Assembly: GCA_022843025.1 (NCBI GenBank)
Contig: JALHOL010000008.1
Location: 124,001 to 188,000 of the forward strand
Direction of reading: 5' to 3'
Origin: Paracoccaceae bacterium
GTDB lineage: Bacteria; Pseudomonadota; Alphaproteobacteria; Rhodobacterales; Rhodobacteraceae
DNA: 64,000 bases
Part shown: in pieces, positions 36,665 through 45,878 of the stretch
Layout: each line of letters opens with the position of its first letter
Numbering within the stretch: the first letter of the stretch is position 1
Translations under genes and position numbers: made by a program
The notes under the pieces: model-generated
Databases searched by the model: none
Told to the model about the DNA's origin: nothing
What the model saw: only the letters and a program-made list of their open reading frames with translations

Positions 36665-36707
36665 AAAAATCTGTGAAGATTTTTGCAAATTTCTTCGAAG
36701 AAATTTG
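36665..36707. repeat. Two adjacent AT-rich perfect palindromes
   Basis: AAAAATCT/AGATTTTT with a GTGA spacer (36665-36684) is followed after one base by a 22-base perfect palindrome with arm CAAATTTCTTC (36686-36707). They lie between the phaB terminator and the ATG of the EamA gene. The arms resemble those of the hairpin arrays at 46906 and 57819, but the ACG/CGT loop is missing. Confidence 0.7.
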
Positions 36708-36724
36708 ATGGAGCAGGGGCAAGA

Positions 36725-37594
36725 ATGACAGGGGCACGCGCAACCGCCATAGGCTTTACCGCCGTTCTGATGTGGGCGCTGCTGGCGTTGTTCACGATCG
36801 GATCGGCCCCGGTGCCGCCCTTTCTGCTCAATGCGCTGACCTTTGGCATTGGCGGCACGCTGGGCCTGATCTGGACATTGCGCAACGGGATCGGGCGGCT
36901 GCGCGGCATCTCGTGGCGGGTCTATGCCTTTGGGATTATTGGCCTGTTCGGCTATCACGCGCTGTATTTCACCGCCTTTCGCATCGCGCCTTCGGCGGAG
37001 ACGGGGCTGATGGCCTATCTCTGGCCGCTTTTCATCGTGCTGTTTGCCAGTTTCCTGCCGGGTGAGCGGCTGCGGCCCATGGTCATCCTCGGCGCGCTGA
37101 TTGCTTTTGCCGGGGCCGCGCTGATCGTGCTGGGCCGGGATGCCGGGGGGGCGGCCACGCCGCTGGGCCTGTTTCTGGGCTTTCTTTGTGCCATTACATG
37201 GGCGGGCTATTCCACCCTGTCGCGGCGGCTGGGCGATGTGCCCACGGAAAGCGTCACGATCTATTGTCTGGGCACCGCACTGTTGTCTGCGCTGGTGCAT
37301 CCGCTGGTTGAGGAAACGGTCTGGCCGCAGGACATGCTGGGCTGGCTGGCCGTGCTGGCGCTTGGCATCGGCCCGGTGGGTGCGGCCTTTTTCACTTGGG
37401 ATATCGGGATGAAGAAGGGCGACATCCAGTTGCTGGGCGTCGCGTCCTATGCGGCACCGCTTTTGTCCACACTTGCGCTGATCGTGGCGGGCATTGCCAC
37501 GGCGTCCTGGACAATCCTTGCCGCGGCAGTGCTGATCACCGCAGGCGCGGCGCTGGCCGCCCGTGCGGGCACGGGCACCAGCGCCAAAGGGTAA
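36725..37594 (+). CDS. EamA/DMT-family transporter (289 aa)
   Basis: This is a ten-helix drug/metabolite-type exporter with two EamA repeats. Helix-rich segments run from FTAVLMWALLALF at the N terminus to LAAAVLITAGAALAA at the end. SAETGLMAYLWPLFIVLFAS and WAGYSTLSRRLG mark the ends of the first and start of the second repeat. Substrates of this family include amino acids and aromatic compounds, but nothing here identifies one. The ATG at 36725 follows GGGGCAAG. Confidence 0.88.
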   Translation: MTGARATAIGFTAVLMWALLALFTIGSAPVPPFLLNALTFGIGGTLGLIWTLRNGIGRLRGISWRVYAFGIIGLFGYHALYFTAFRIAPSAETGLMAYLWPLFIVLFASFLPGERLRPMVILGALIAFAGAALIVLGRDAGGAATPLGLFLGFLCAITWAGYSTLSRRLGDVPTESVTIYCLGTALLSALVHPLVEETVWPQDMLGWLAVLALGIGPVGAAFFTWDIGMKKGDIQLLGVASYAAPLLSTLALIVAGIATASWTILAAAVLITAGAALAARAGTGTSAKG

Positions 37595-37598
37595 TTCT

Positions 37599-37766
37599 TC
37601 AGGCCTGCGAGAGGCGGTTCATTTCTTCCTTCAGCTTAAGCTTCTGCTTCTTCAACTCGGCAATCCGCAGGGCGTCCGAGCCGGGGCTCCGCTGTTCACG
37701 CTCGACCGTTTCAGAGAGGTGCTCATGCTTGCGGCGCAGTTCCTGCAGATGCGAAGCGATGGTCAT
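37599..37766 (-). CDS. DUF465/YdcH-family coiled-coil protein (55 aa)
   Basis: This small alpha-helical hairpin protein begins MTIASHLQELRRKHEHLSE at the ATG at 37766, with AGGAGG upstream. The charged heptad pattern ending KQKLKLKEEMNRL is typical of DUF465. It converges with the EamA gene with four bases between. Its function is unknown. Confidence 0.9.
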   Translation of the reverse strand: MTIASHLQELRRKHEHLSETVEREQRSPGSDALRIAELKKQKLKLKEEMNRLSQA

Positions 37767-37858
37767 ATTCGTCCTCCTCATGACTGGTTCCAATCCATGA
37801 AGTGCAACACAACCGCTGAGTCGTGTCACGGACATTCGGGCCAGACTTACGGACAGGT

Positions 37859-38632
37859 TTACCCAACCCGGCCAAAGGCTGCCGACAAATCGGCAGCTTC
37901 CCGTAAAACCGCATTGGCAAAGGGGGTATAGTTTTCGCGGTCCCCGTCATGCGCCGCCCCTTGGTGCAGGGTGAAGGGCGGCAGCAGACGGAACGGCGCG
38001 CGGCCCCCCTTGCGTGCCCGCAGGATCACGCGGGGTGCTTCGCGGCCCTGCCGCGGCTCCAGTGGCAGCACCAAGCCGCTGCCCAGCTTGGGTGCCAGCG
38101 CGGCCAATGCCTCGGGCAGGCAGGGGGTGGCGAAGATCATGGTCAGCCAGCCGCCTGGCCGCAGCCGCGCCCCCGCGGCGGCGACCCAGGCGGCAATCGG
38201 CACCTCGACCCGCAGCGCCCGGTCCCGCTCGGCAATGGGCGACGGCGTGCCGCCCGGCGGGTAGTAGGGCGGGTTGGCAATGACGTGGTCGAAATCCCGG
38301 CGCAACACGCGGGGCATGTCGGTCAGATCGCCTGTCACCACCTCCATCGCGACCCCGTTCCGCTCTGCATTGCGCCGCGCCAGATCGGCGTAGGGGGGCT
38401 GCACCTCCAGCCCGGCCAGCACCACGCCCGGCACCCGCACCCCAAGGCACAGCGCCGCCGCCCCCACCCCGCAGCCCAGATCCAGCACGCTTTCCCCCGC
38501 CACCGCAGGGCAGGCGGCGGCCAGCAGCACCGGATCGGTGGCCGCACGATAGCCCCGGATCGGTTGCAACAGCCGCAACCGGCCCATCAGGAACTTGTCA
38601 TCCGTCAGCGCGTCATCGGCAAAGGCCGTCAT
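37859..38632 (-). CDS. tRNA1(Val) A37 N6-methyltransferase-like (257 aa)
   Basis: This SAM-dependent methyltransferase has motif I VLDLGCGVGAAALCLG near residue 50 and the adenine-N6 catalytic motif NPPYYPPGG near residue 120. It resembles TrmN6 (YfiC), which methylates A37 of tRNA-Val, although a broader small-domain methyltransferase role cannot be excluded. The ATG at 38632 is 11 bases after the DUF2007 stop, so the two form an operon. Confidence 0.85.
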   Translation of the reverse strand: MTAFADDALTDDKFLMGRLRLLQPIRGYRAATDPVLLAAACPAVAGESVLDLGCGVGAAALCLGVRVPGVVLAGLEVQPPYADLARRNAERNGVAMEVVTGDLTDMPRVLRRDFDHVIANPPYYPPGGTPSPIAERDRALRVEVPIAAWVAAAGARLRPGGWLTMIFATPCLPEALAALAPKLGSGLVLPLEPRQGREAPRVILRARKGGRAPFRLLPPFTLHQGAAHDGDRENYTPFANAVLREAADLSAAFGRVG

Positions 38633-38642
38633 TCCAGCCCCA

Positions 38643-38861
38643 TCATTCCAATCCTGTCGGAATGCCATTGTCGCGCAACACGCTGCGGGCCATGAACAGA
38701 TCGGCATCGCGCACCATCAAGCGGCGCGGCAATATGCCAAGGCTTCCGTCAAGGATGCTCATGTGGACGTCCAGATCAAACACGTCTATACCCTCGCCGT
38801 CGAGCAGGGCAGTGGCAAAGGCGATGATCGTCGGGTCGGTGCTGCGCAAAAGCTCTCTCAT
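38643..38861 (-). CDS. DUF2007 family protein (72 aa)
   Basis: The small cytoplasmic protein begins MRELLRSTDPTIIAFATALL, with the ferredoxin-like DUF2007 pattern, an IDVFDLDVHMS strand and LMVRDADLFMARSVL helix. DUF2007 proteins are proposed signal transducers without a known partner. The ATG at 38861 is chosen because upstream in-frame sequence is a shadow of the divergent prenyl synthase gene. It is co-transcribed with the methyltransferase gene. Confidence 0.88.
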   Translation of the reverse strand: MRELLRSTDPTIIAFATALLDGEGIDVFDLDVHMSILDGSLGILPRRLMVRDADLFMARSVLRDNGIPTGLE

Positions 38862-38915
38862 GTGATGAGTAAAGGGGCACAGCCCCGAATTGTCGAGAGG
38901 CGGGGGATCGGGGGC

Positions 38916-39917
38916 ATGGGTTTGGACGAGGCAGCGCAGAAACCGCATGACCGGCTTGCCGCATGGCTGGCGGCTGACATGGCGGCGGTGAACGCCCTGA
39001 TCCGCACTCGCATGGCCAGCGAACACGCACCCCGCATCCCCGAGGTGACGGCCCATCTGGTCGAGGCCGGGGGAAAACGTCTGCGCCCGATGCTGACGCT
39101 CGCCGCCGCGCGGATGTGCGGCTATCAGGGCGACCACCATGTCAAGCTGGCGGCCACCGTGGAATTCATCCACACCGCCACGCTGTTGCATGATGATGTG
39201 GTCGACGAAAGCGAACGCCGCCGGGGGCGGCCGACCGCCAACCTGTTGTGGGACAACAAATCATCGGTCCTCGTGGGCGACTACCTTTTCGCGCGCAGCT
39301 TCCAGCTGATGGTGGAAACGGAATCGCTGCGGGTGATGGATATCCTTGCCAATGCCTCTGCCGTGATTGCCGAGGGCGAGGTGCTGCAACTCACCGCCGC
39401 GCAGGATCTGGCCACGACCGAGGCGATTTATCTGCAGGTCGTGCGCGGCAAGACCGCCGCGCTGTTTGCCGCCGCGATGGAAGTGGGCGGCGTGATCGCC
39501 GCCGCGTCCGAGCCGCAGGTGCAGGCCCTGCGCGCCTATGGCGATGCGCTGGGGATCGCGTTCCAGATTGTCGATGACCTGCTGGATTACGGCGGCACCG
39601 ATGCCGCCATCGGCAAGAACACGGGCGATGATTTCCGCGAACGCAAGCTGACCCTGCCGCTGATCAAGGCCGTGGCGCAGGCCGATGCCGAGGAACGCGC
39701 CTTCTGGCAGCGCGTCATCGAAAAGGGCGATCAGCGCGACGGCGACCTTGCCCATGCGATGGCCCTGATGGCCCGCCATGGCGCTATGGCCGCCGCGCGG
39801 GATCAGGCGCTGATGTGGGCCGAAACGGCGCGCCGGTCGCTGGACATCCTGCCGGAACATCCGCTGCGCGACATGCTGTCGGACCTTGCCGATTACGTTG
39901 TGGCGCGGATCAACTGA
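38916..39917 (+). CDS. ispB: Polyprenyl (octa/decaprenyl) diphosphate synthase
   Basis: The enzyme elongates farnesyl diphosphate with isopentenyl units to make the ubiquinone side chain. The 333-residue trans-prenyltransferase has GGKRLRPML near residue 50, the first aspartate-rich motif LLHDDVVDESERRRG near 90 and the second FQIVDDLLDYGG near 215. The ATG at 38916 has a G-rich leader; an earlier in-frame ATG has no similarity upstream. The exact chain length (C40-C50) is not readable. Confidence 0.93.
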   Translation: MGLDEAAQKPHDRLAAWLAADMAAVNALIRTRMASEHAPRIPEVTAHLVEAGGKRLRPMLTLAAARMCGYQGDHHVKLAATVEFIHTATLLHDDVVDESERRRGRPTANLLWDNKSSVLVGDYLFARSFQLMVETESLRVMDILANASAVIAEGEVLQLTAAQDLATTEAIYLQVVRGKTAALFAAAMEVGGVIAAASEPQVQALRAYGDALGIAFQIVDDLLDYGGTDAAIGKNTGDDFRERKLTLPLIKAVAQADAEERAFWQRVIEKGDQRDGDLAHAMALMARHGAMAAARDQALMWAETARRSLDILPEHPLRDMLSDLADYVVARIN

Positions 39918-40014
39918 CGTCGGGATAACGCCCCATAACCTTTGCGTCAGCCGGATTGTGCAGCCGTGACCCCCTTCCGATCTGTGTGCCACATGCACTG
40001 AACAGGAGGGTTTG

Positions 40015-40359
40015 ATGCGACGTCTTCTTTGGGCTGCCGGCCTTGCCATCATCGCCGGGCCCGCCTTGGCCGAAACAACCTTGGCCGAAACAACTCTGAT
40101 CTCGGACCTGCGCTATGGCAGCACAGCCACGATCAGCGGCACCGTCGAACGCATTACGGATGAGGATGAATTCCGCATCAGCGATGCAAGCGGGTCTGTC
40201 ACCGTCTATATCGGCCCCGGCATCGTGCCCTTTGACCTTGGCGAACAGATCACCGTGAACGGGATCGTGGATCGCGAATTCGGACGGATGGAGGTCTATG
40301 CCCGCGATGCGGTGCGCGCGGATGGCAGCAAAGTGACCTTCAGTCATCAATATGAATGA
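40015..40359 (+). CDS. Periplasmic OB-fold (BOF/YgiW-like) protein, paralogue 1 (114 aa)
   Basis: A signal peptide (MRRLLWAAGLAIIAGPALA) precedes an OB-fold domain. The pattern GTVERITDEDEFRISDASGSVTVYIGP is typical of the BOF family, whose E. coli member YgiW binds cationic stress ligands. A 15-bp tandem duplication (40066-40095) repeats AETTL at the signal-peptide junction. The ATG at 40015 follows AGGAGGG. The next gene is a clear paralogue. The role is unproven. Confidence 0.85.
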   Translation: MRRLLWAAGLAIIAGPALAETTLAETTLISDLRYGSTATISGTVERITDEDEFRISDASGSVTVYIGPGIVPFDLGEQITVNGIVDREFGRMEVYARDAVRADGSKVTFSHQYE

Positions 40360-40365
40360 TCCAAG

Positions 40366-40396
40366 GCCGCCGCGCCCCTTGCAGGGGTGCGGCGGC
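40366..40396 (+). terminator. GC-rich hairpin between the two OB-fold genes
   Basis: GCCGCCGC and GCGGCGGC, with an inner CCCCT/AGGGG, form a 31-base stem followed by only TTTC. It may attenuate transcription between the paralogues or stabilise the upstream message. Confidence 0.6.
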
Positions 40397-40440
40397 TTTC
40401 CCACCTTTCCCTGAAACAAGACCGCAACAGGGAGATGACG

Positions 40441-40767
40441 ATGATCCGTTCTGCCGCGATGGCCGCCGTTCTTCTGTCGGCCTCTGCCGCCTTTGCCGCG
40501 CCTGTTCCCATCACCAAGGCCCCGCGCGGCCAGCCCGTCACCCTGACGGGCAAGGTGATGCGCATCACCGATGCCGATGCCTTTCGCATGAAGGATGAAA
40601 CCGGCGCTGTCACCGTCTATGTCGGCCCCAATGACCTGCCGGTTCAGGTGGGGGAAGAGGTCACCGTTCTGGGCGCGCTGGAGGAAGGCTTTCCCCCCGA
40701 ATTCGTCGCCCGTGCGCTGCGCCGGTCAGACGGGACCGAGGTTCGCTTTCGTCACGATTGGGGCTGA
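40441..40767 (+). CDS. Periplasmic OB-fold (BOF/YgiW-like) protein, paralogue 2 (108 aa)
   Basis: The signal peptide [19 protein letters not shown] is followed by [19 protein letters not shown] and [11 protein letters not shown], aligning with the preceding gene along the whole OB fold. The ATG at 40441 has AGGGAG six bases before it; an ATG two codons earlier is too close to that site. The end overlaps the convergent ispE gene by 16 bases. The two proteins probably arose by tandem duplication. Confidence 0.85.
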   Translation: MIRSAAMAAVLLSASAAFAAPVPITKAPRGQPVTLTGKVMRITDADAFRMKDETGAVTVYVGPNDLPVQVGEEVTVLGALEEGFPPEFVARALRRSDGTEVRFRHDWG

Positions 40768-41594
40768 TACAGGGCGGCATCCGCCACCCACCAGCCCGGC
40801 TCTGCCGCCCGCACCGCTCGCGCCGCCGCGTTTGCCGAAAGCGGATCGGCAAACAGCCCGAAACAGGTGGCCCCCGATCCCGACATCCGGGCAAACAGGC
40901 AGCCGGGCTGTGACGTCAGCGCCTGCCGGACCTGCCCGATCACCGGTTGCAGCGCCATCGCCGGCGCCTCCAGATCATTGCGCTGCATGGCGGCAAAGGC
41001 CGCCAGTTCAGCGGCGGAGGTCAGGCGCGGCAGATCGCGCGGCATGGGCGGATTGTCGGCCCGGGACAGCGTGCGAAAGATCGCTGGTGTCGACACCGCT
41101 ACCCCGGGATTGGCCAGCACCAGCCAGACTGGGGGCAAGGCGGGCAGGGGGGCCAGCACCTCGCCGATTCCGCCCATCCGCTGTGTGCGGCTGGACAGGC
41201 AGACCGGCACATCGGCGCCAAGGGCCAGCACCTCTGCCGCCGCAGGCAGGGGTCGCCCCGCCAACCGCGCCAAGAGGCGCAGGGTGGCAGCGGCATCCGC
41301 CGATCCGCCGCCGATGCCCGATGACACCGGCAGATGCTTTTCCAGCACGATCTGCGCCGATACCCCCATCGCGCGGGCCGCGCGCAGCACCAGATTGTCA
41401 CCCTCGCCCGAAAGCCCTGCCGCCATCGGCCCGGTCACCGTAAGCGACGGGGGATCAGCCAGCGTTCCGCTGACCTGATCCCCCACGCCGGCAAAGACCA
41501 CCAGTGAATCCAGCAGATGATAGCCATCCGCCCGCCGCCCGGTGACGTGCAGCGTCAGGTTGATCTTCGCCGGGGCAAATTCAGTTGCCGCCAT
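40752..41594 (-). CDS. ispE: 4-diphosphocytidyl-2-C-methyl-D-erythritol kinase
   Basis: IspE phosphorylates CDP-methylerythritol in the MEP isoprenoid pathway. The 280-residue GHMP kinase has the N-terminal [21 protein letters not shown], the ATP-binding [18 protein letters not shown] near residue 95 and the C-terminal [15 protein letters not shown]. Its start overlaps the TPR gene by 14 bases, suggesting coupling. It shares isoprenoid metabolism with ispB nearby but is on the opposite strand. Confidence 0.96.
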   Translation of the reverse strand: MAATEFAPAKINLTLHVTGRRADGYHLLDSLVVFAGVGDQVSGTLADPPSLTVTGPMAAGLSGEGDNLVLRAARAMGVSAQIVLEKHLPVSSGIGGGSADAAATLRLLARLAGRPLPAAAEVLALGADVPVCLSSRTQRMGGIGEVLAPLPALPPVWLVLANPGVAVSTPAIFRTLSRADNPPMPRDLPRLTSAAELAAFAAMQRNDLEAPAMALQPVIGQVRQALTSQPGCLFARMSGSGATCFGLFADPLSANAAARAVRAAEPGWWVADAALYQPQS

Positions 41595-43290
41595 TCGCCA
41601 CTTCGGTCAGGGGCTTTGCGCCTTCTTCCGCCAATACGGCATCCAGCCCCACCTCCAGCTTGCGCCGGATGCGGATGGCCTCATCCTCTTCGGGTTCGAA
41701 GGACAGCGCGCGGTGCCATTGGAACCGCGCCTCCAGCTTGCGCCCGACCGCCCAATAGACATCGCCCAGATGATCCGTCACCACCGGATCGACGGGTTCC
41801 AGCAGGGCCGCGCGTTCCATTGGCTCTACTGCCTCGGTATAGCGGCCAAGCCGGAACAGCGCCCAGGCGAGAGAGTCTATGATATACCCGGCCTCGGGCT
41901 GTGCTGCGACGGCGCGCTCGATCATCCCCAGCGCCTCATCCAGGTTTTCGCCCCGATCCACAAAGCTGTAGCCAAGGTAGTTCAACACCTGCGGCTGATC
42001 TGGGTTCAATTCCAGCGCGCGGCGGAAGTCGGCCTCGGCCTCGGGCCAATTGCCCGCGCGTTCATTGCTGATGCCGCGCGAATAGAACAGCGTCCAATGC
42101 CGTTGTACTGGTTCCGGGACCAAGTCGATGGCTTGCGTATAGACCGGGATCGCATCGGCAAAGCGTTCCTGCCGACGCAGCGCATCGGCCAGCGCGGCCT
42201 GCACCTCGATGAACTGGCCGTGGCTGCGGGTCAGGGCCTGCAACACCTCAAGCGCGGCATCGGTCTTGTCTTCGGCAATCAGCGTGTTGGCGCGGCCGAT
42301 TTCGGCCACGTGATAGGTGGGATCGTCCGGCGCAATCTTGCCATAGGTTTCCCCTGCAAGCGAATGCTGCCCCAGGCTTTCCAAAAGCCCTGCCGCCAGC
42401 AGCGTTGCTTCCGAATGGTCGGGGCGCAGATAGGCCGCCGCGCGGGCATAGATCAGCGTATAGCCATCCTCGGCCTCGCCGCGCAGGGCGGTGGAAAGGG
42501 TAAAGAACACCTCGGCGATCCCATCCACCGGATTGGTGACCATGTCATAGGGCACGGGTTCCCCCGCCGTCAGCCGCGCGCGCAGCGCGTCGATCTCGGG
42601 GTCTGCCTCGGTGCCAAAGGCCTGTTCAAGCAGCGCCAGCGCGTCCGGGTTGCGTTCCAGTTGGCTGAGGATCTGCGCATGGGCAATCGCCCCGCGCCGC
42701 ATCAGGGCGATCTGCCCCGCCTCGCGCCCCGACAGGATGTTGTCCGCGCTTTCGAAATCTCCGACCGAGGCCAGCGCCAGCGCCTTGTGATACAGACCGA
42801 ACGCCTCCAACCCCGGTGAGGTGGCCAGCTTGTCAAACCCGGCCACGGCATCGGACATCCGCCCGTCGCCCAACGCGGCCCAGGCCATGACCAGATCATC
42901 CAGCAGCCGCCCGATGGAGCGCCCCGCCAGCGTATCGGCGATCAATGCGGCGAAATCCCCGCGCTTGGCCTGATCCGTCAGCAGCGCGATATAGGCGGTC
43001 TGGCTGCGTCCGCCCTGCTGCACCAATTGGCGCGACAGGTCTGCCGCCCTTTCGAAATCACCAAGGCTGAGATGCGCGATAACCGCGCCTTCCAGCGTGG
43101 CCGCGTCATTGACGCCGATCTGGATCAGCCGATCATACCAGCGCGCGGCCTCGCGAAAGTCATTCTCGGATGCGGCCACCTGCGCGGCCAGATAGGCCCC
43201 TGCCGCCCCTTCCGTTTCCTGCGCGGCAGCCGGAAAGGCCAGCGCAAGGGCAAGGGCAAAGGCAACAAGGGGGCTATGGCGTGGCGGCAT
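41581..43290 (-). CDS. Exported TPR-repeat protein (569 aa)
   Basis: The ATG at 43290 starts a signal peptide ([23 protein letters not shown]). The rest is composed of TPR helices, with clear units such as [31 protein letters not shown] near residue 425 and [22 protein letters not shown] near 490. Periplasmic TPR proteins commonly scaffold envelope complexes; nothing identifies the partner here. It overlaps ispE by 14 bases, and this order is common in Rhodobacteraceae as I recall. Confidence 0.88.
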   Translation of the reverse strand: MPPRHSPLVAFALALALAFPAAAQETEGAAGAYLAAQVAASENDFREAARWYDRLIQIGVNDAATLEGAVIAHLSLGDFERAADLSRQLVQQGGRSQTAYIALLTDQAKRGDFAALIADTLAGRSIGRLLDDLVMAWAALGDGRMSDAVAGFDKLATSPGLEAFGLYHKALALASVGDFESADNILSGREAGQIALMRRGAIAHAQILSQLERNPDALALLEQAFGTEADPEIDALRARLTAGEPVPYDMVTNPVDGIAEVFFTLSTALRGEAEDGYTLIYARAAAYLRPDHSEATLLAAGLLESLGQHSLAGETYGKIAPDDPTYHVAEIGRANTLIAEDKTDAALEVLQALTRSHGQFIEVQAALADALRRQERFADAIPVYTQAIDLVPEPVQRHWTLFYSRGISNERAGNWPEAEADFRRALELNPDQPQVLNYLGYSFVDRGENLDEALGMIERAVAAQPEAGYIIDSLAWALFRLGRYTEAVEPMERAALLEPVDPVVTDHLGDVYWAVGRKLEARFQWHRALSFEPEEDEAIRIRRKLEVGLDAVLAEEGAKPLTEVANGGN

Positions 43291-43350
43291 CGGCAAGCTA
43301 CTCCAACAGGGGTAATTGCAAGCTAGCCTCGGCCTGCCACATAGGCAATC

Positions 43351-43379
43351 GGGCCGGGATGGTTTCCTCACCCCGGCCC
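43351..43379. terminator. Hairpin downstream of ETF-quinone oxidoreductase
   Basis: GGGCCGGG and CCCGGCCC are separated by 13 bases, 40 bases after the etfD stop on the minus strand. The T run is poor, so intrinsic termination is uncertain. Confidence 0.45.
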
Positions 43380-43420
43380 GCCGTTTCCTGCTGATTCACA
43401 CGCAAATGTCAGGCGTTGCG

Positions 43421-45070
43421 TCACATGTTCGGGTAATTCGGCCCGCCACCACCCTGCGGCGTGGTCCAGTTGATGTTCTGCGACGGGTCCTTGATATCGC
43501 AGGTCTTGCAGTGGACGCAGTTCTGGAAGTTGATCACGAAGCGCGGGTCCTTGCCTGCCTCGGATACCACTTCATACACCCCAGCCGGGCAATAGCGCTG
43601 CGCCGGTTCCGCGTATTTGGGCAGGTTCACCGAAATCGGGATGCTGGGATCCTTCAGCTTCAGATGCGCAGGCTGCGCTTCGTCATGGTTGGTGAAACTA
43701 TAGGCCACGTTGGTCAGCCGGTCGAAGGACAGCACGCCATCGGGTTTGGGATAGTCGATCTGCTTGAAATTCTTGGCAAAGCCCGTCGCCGCCGCATCCG
43801 ATTTGCCATGCTTCAGCGTGCCGAACACCGTCAGCCCGATGGTATTGGCCCACATGTCCAGCCCGCCGCCCATCAGCGATGCCACCAGCCCGTATTTCGA
43901 CCAAAGCGGTTTCACGTTCCGCACGCGTTTCAGGTCTTTGCCAATCGGCCCAGACCGCACGGCGGATTCATAGGCGGTCAACTCATCGCCCGCCCGGCCT
44001 GCCGTGATCGCGGCATGGGCGGCCTCGGCCGCGGCCTTGCCCGACAACATGGCATTGTGGTTGCCCTTGATGCGCGGCACGTTCACCAGCCCCGCCGAAC
44101 AACCCAGCAGCGCCACGCCCGGCGCCACCATCTTGGGGATCGACTGCCAGCCGCCCTCGGAAATCGCCCGCGCGCCATAGGCCACACGTTTGCCGCCCTT
44201 CAGCAGCTCGGCCACCATCGGGTGATGCTTGAACCGCTGGAATTCCATGTACGGGTACAAATGCGGGTTTTCGTAGTTCAGGTGAACCACAAAGCCCACG
44301 TAAACCTGATTGTTCTCAAGGTGATAGATGAACGATCCGCCGCCCGCATTGCTGCCCAGCGGCCAGCCCATCGTATGCGTCACGGTGCCCAGCTTGTGCT
44401 TGGCCGGATCAATCTCCCAGATCTCTTTCATGCCAAGGCCGAATTTCTGCGGGCAATGACCTTTGGACAGATCGTTTTTTGCGATCACCTCTTTCGACAG
44501 CGACCCGCGCACGCCTTCGGACAGGAAGACGTATTTGCCGTGCAGTTCCATGCCCGGCTCATAATTCGGCCCCGGCGCGCCGGTTTCCGGGTCCAGCCCG
44601 AATTCGCCCGCCACCACGCCCTTTACCCGGTCGCCGTCATAGACCAGGGCGCTGGCCGACATGCCCGGAAAAATCTCGACGCCCAGTTCCTCGGCCTGCC
44701 CCGCCATCCAGCGGCAGACATTGGCCATCGAGACGATGTAATTTCCATGGTTGTTCATAAGTGGAGGCATCGGGAAGTTCGGAATCCGCACCTGCCCTGC
44801 GGGGCCGAGGATAAAGAAATTGTCCTCTACCACCTCGGTCTTGATCGGTGCGCCCCGGTCACGCCAATCCGGGATCAGTGCATCCAGACCCGACGGATCC
44901 AGCACGGCGCCTGAAAGGATATGCGCCCCGACCTCGGATCCTTTTTCCAGCACGACGACCGACAGGTTGGCATCCAACTGTTTCAGCCGGATCGCCGCCG
45001 ACAGGCCCGCCGGGCCCGCGCCCACGATCACAACGTCATATTCCATCGACTCACGGACGATGTCAGCCAT
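43421..45070 (-). CDS. etfD: Electron-transfer flavoprotein:ubiquinone oxidoreductase
   Basis: This membrane-associated flavoprotein passes electrons from ETF to ubiquinone in acyl-CoA and amino-acid oxidation. The 549-residue protein has the FAD-binding DVVIVGAGPAGLSAAIRL near residue 12 and GSFIYHLENNQVYVGFVVHLNYENP near 250. The C-terminal 4Fe-4S cysteines lie in YCPAGVYEV and NCVHCKTCDIKDPSQNI. The ATG at 45070 follows GGGAG. Confidence 0.97.
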   Translation of the reverse strand: MADIVRESMEYDVVIVGAGPAGLSAAIRLKQLDANLSVVVLEKGSEVGAHILSGAVLDPSGLDALIPDWRDRGAPIKTEVVEDNFFILGPAGQVRIPNFPMPPLMNNHGNYIVSMANVCRWMAGQAEELGVEIFPGMSASALVYDGDRVKGVVAGEFGLDPETGAPGPNYEPGMELHGKYVFLSEGVRGSLSKEVIAKNDLSKGHCPQKFGLGMKEIWEIDPAKHKLGTVTHTMGWPLGSNAGGGSFIYHLENNQVYVGFVVHLNYENPHLYPYMEFQRFKHHPMVAELLKGGKRVAYGARAISEGGWQSIPKMVAPGVALLGCSAGLVNVPRIKGNHNAMLSGKAAAEAAHAAITAGRAGDELTAYESAVRSGPIGKDLKRVRNVKPLWSKYGLVASLMGGGLDMWANTIGLTVFGTLKHGKSDAAATGFAKNFKQIDYPKPDGVLSFDRLTNVAYSFTNHDEAQPAHLKLKDPSIPISVNLPKYAEPAQRYCPAGVYEVVSEAGKDPRFVINFQNCVHCKTCDIKDPSQNINWTTPQGGGGPNYPNM

Positions 45071-45378
45071 GCTGCCTGCTCCCTCACCGCATTTCCCACT
45101 GGCCCCGCGCAATATTGTTGCGGGACGCGCGGCCCATCCCCTAGCCCATGCAAAGCGCGGGGGTCAATCGTAACGCGGCATCACGATGTCGCAATGCGGC
45201 ATCTGGGCGGCATCGAGGCAGGGTTTGCGGCCATATCCCCCGGCTTTTGGTGCTTTCGCGGGCAAGGCCTTGCATTTGCCGCCTTGGTCGGTTCAGTTGG
45301 GACAAGATATCGCAGGACGTGTCGCGCCACAGTCCCCGTAAGGGGGGCCGTGGCCTTCCTTTTGTTATGTAGGGACCG
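45071..45378. promoter_or_regulatory. 308-bp divergent region between etfD and greA
   Basis: There is no gene. It should hold both promoters. A near-palindrome CGCAATATTGTTGCG (45109-45123) lies 38 bases before the etfD start and resembles the palindrome upstream of phaB. GCGGCATC occurs twice about 45170-45215. Otherwise I see no RNA gene or conserved element. Confidence 0.5.
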
Positions 45379-45849
45379 ATGGAAAAGATTCCGATGACGC
45401 GCGCAGGTTTCACCGCGCTGGACGAAGAGTTGAAGGTGCTGAAATCCATCGAGCGCCCCGCCGTGATCCGCGCGATTGCCGAGGCCCGCGAACATGGCGA
45501 CCTGTCGGAAAACGCCGAATACCACGCCGCCCGTGAAAAGCAGTCCTTCATCGAAGGCCGCATCAAGGAGCTTGAGGCGATGCTGTCGCTGGCCGAGGTC
45601 ATCGATCCGTCGAAACTGTCCGGCTCGGTCAAGTTCGGCGCAACGATCACCGTCGTCGACGAAGACACCGACGAGGAAAAGACCTATCAGATCGTGGGCG
45701 AGGCCGAGGCCGATATCGAACGCGGCCTGCTGAACATCCGTTCCCCCCTTGCCCGCGCCATGATCGGCAAGGATGAAGGCGACAGCGTCGAGGTGAAAAC
45801 CCCCGGCGGCCAGAAAAGCTATGAGATCCTCAGCATCCGCTACGTCTGA
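45379..45849 (+). CDS. greA: Transcription elongation factor GreA
   Basis: GreA rescues backtracked RNA polymerase by stimulating transcript cleavage. The 156-residue protein has the N-terminal coiled coil with the conserved acidic tip in [19 protein letters not shown] near residue 40 and the C-terminal FKBP-like domain ([23 protein letters not shown]). The ATG at 45379 follows AGGGA. Confidence 0.97.
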   Translation: MEKIPMTRAGFTALDEELKVLKSIERPAVIRAIAEAREHGDLSENAEYHAAREKQSFIEGRIKELEAMLSLAEVIDPSKLSGSVKFGATITVVDEDTDEEKTYQIVGEAEADIERGLLNIRSPLARAMIGKDEGDSVEVKTPGGQKSYEILSIRYV

Positions 45850-45878
45850 ACACCACGGACAGGCAATTCGGGGACAGA

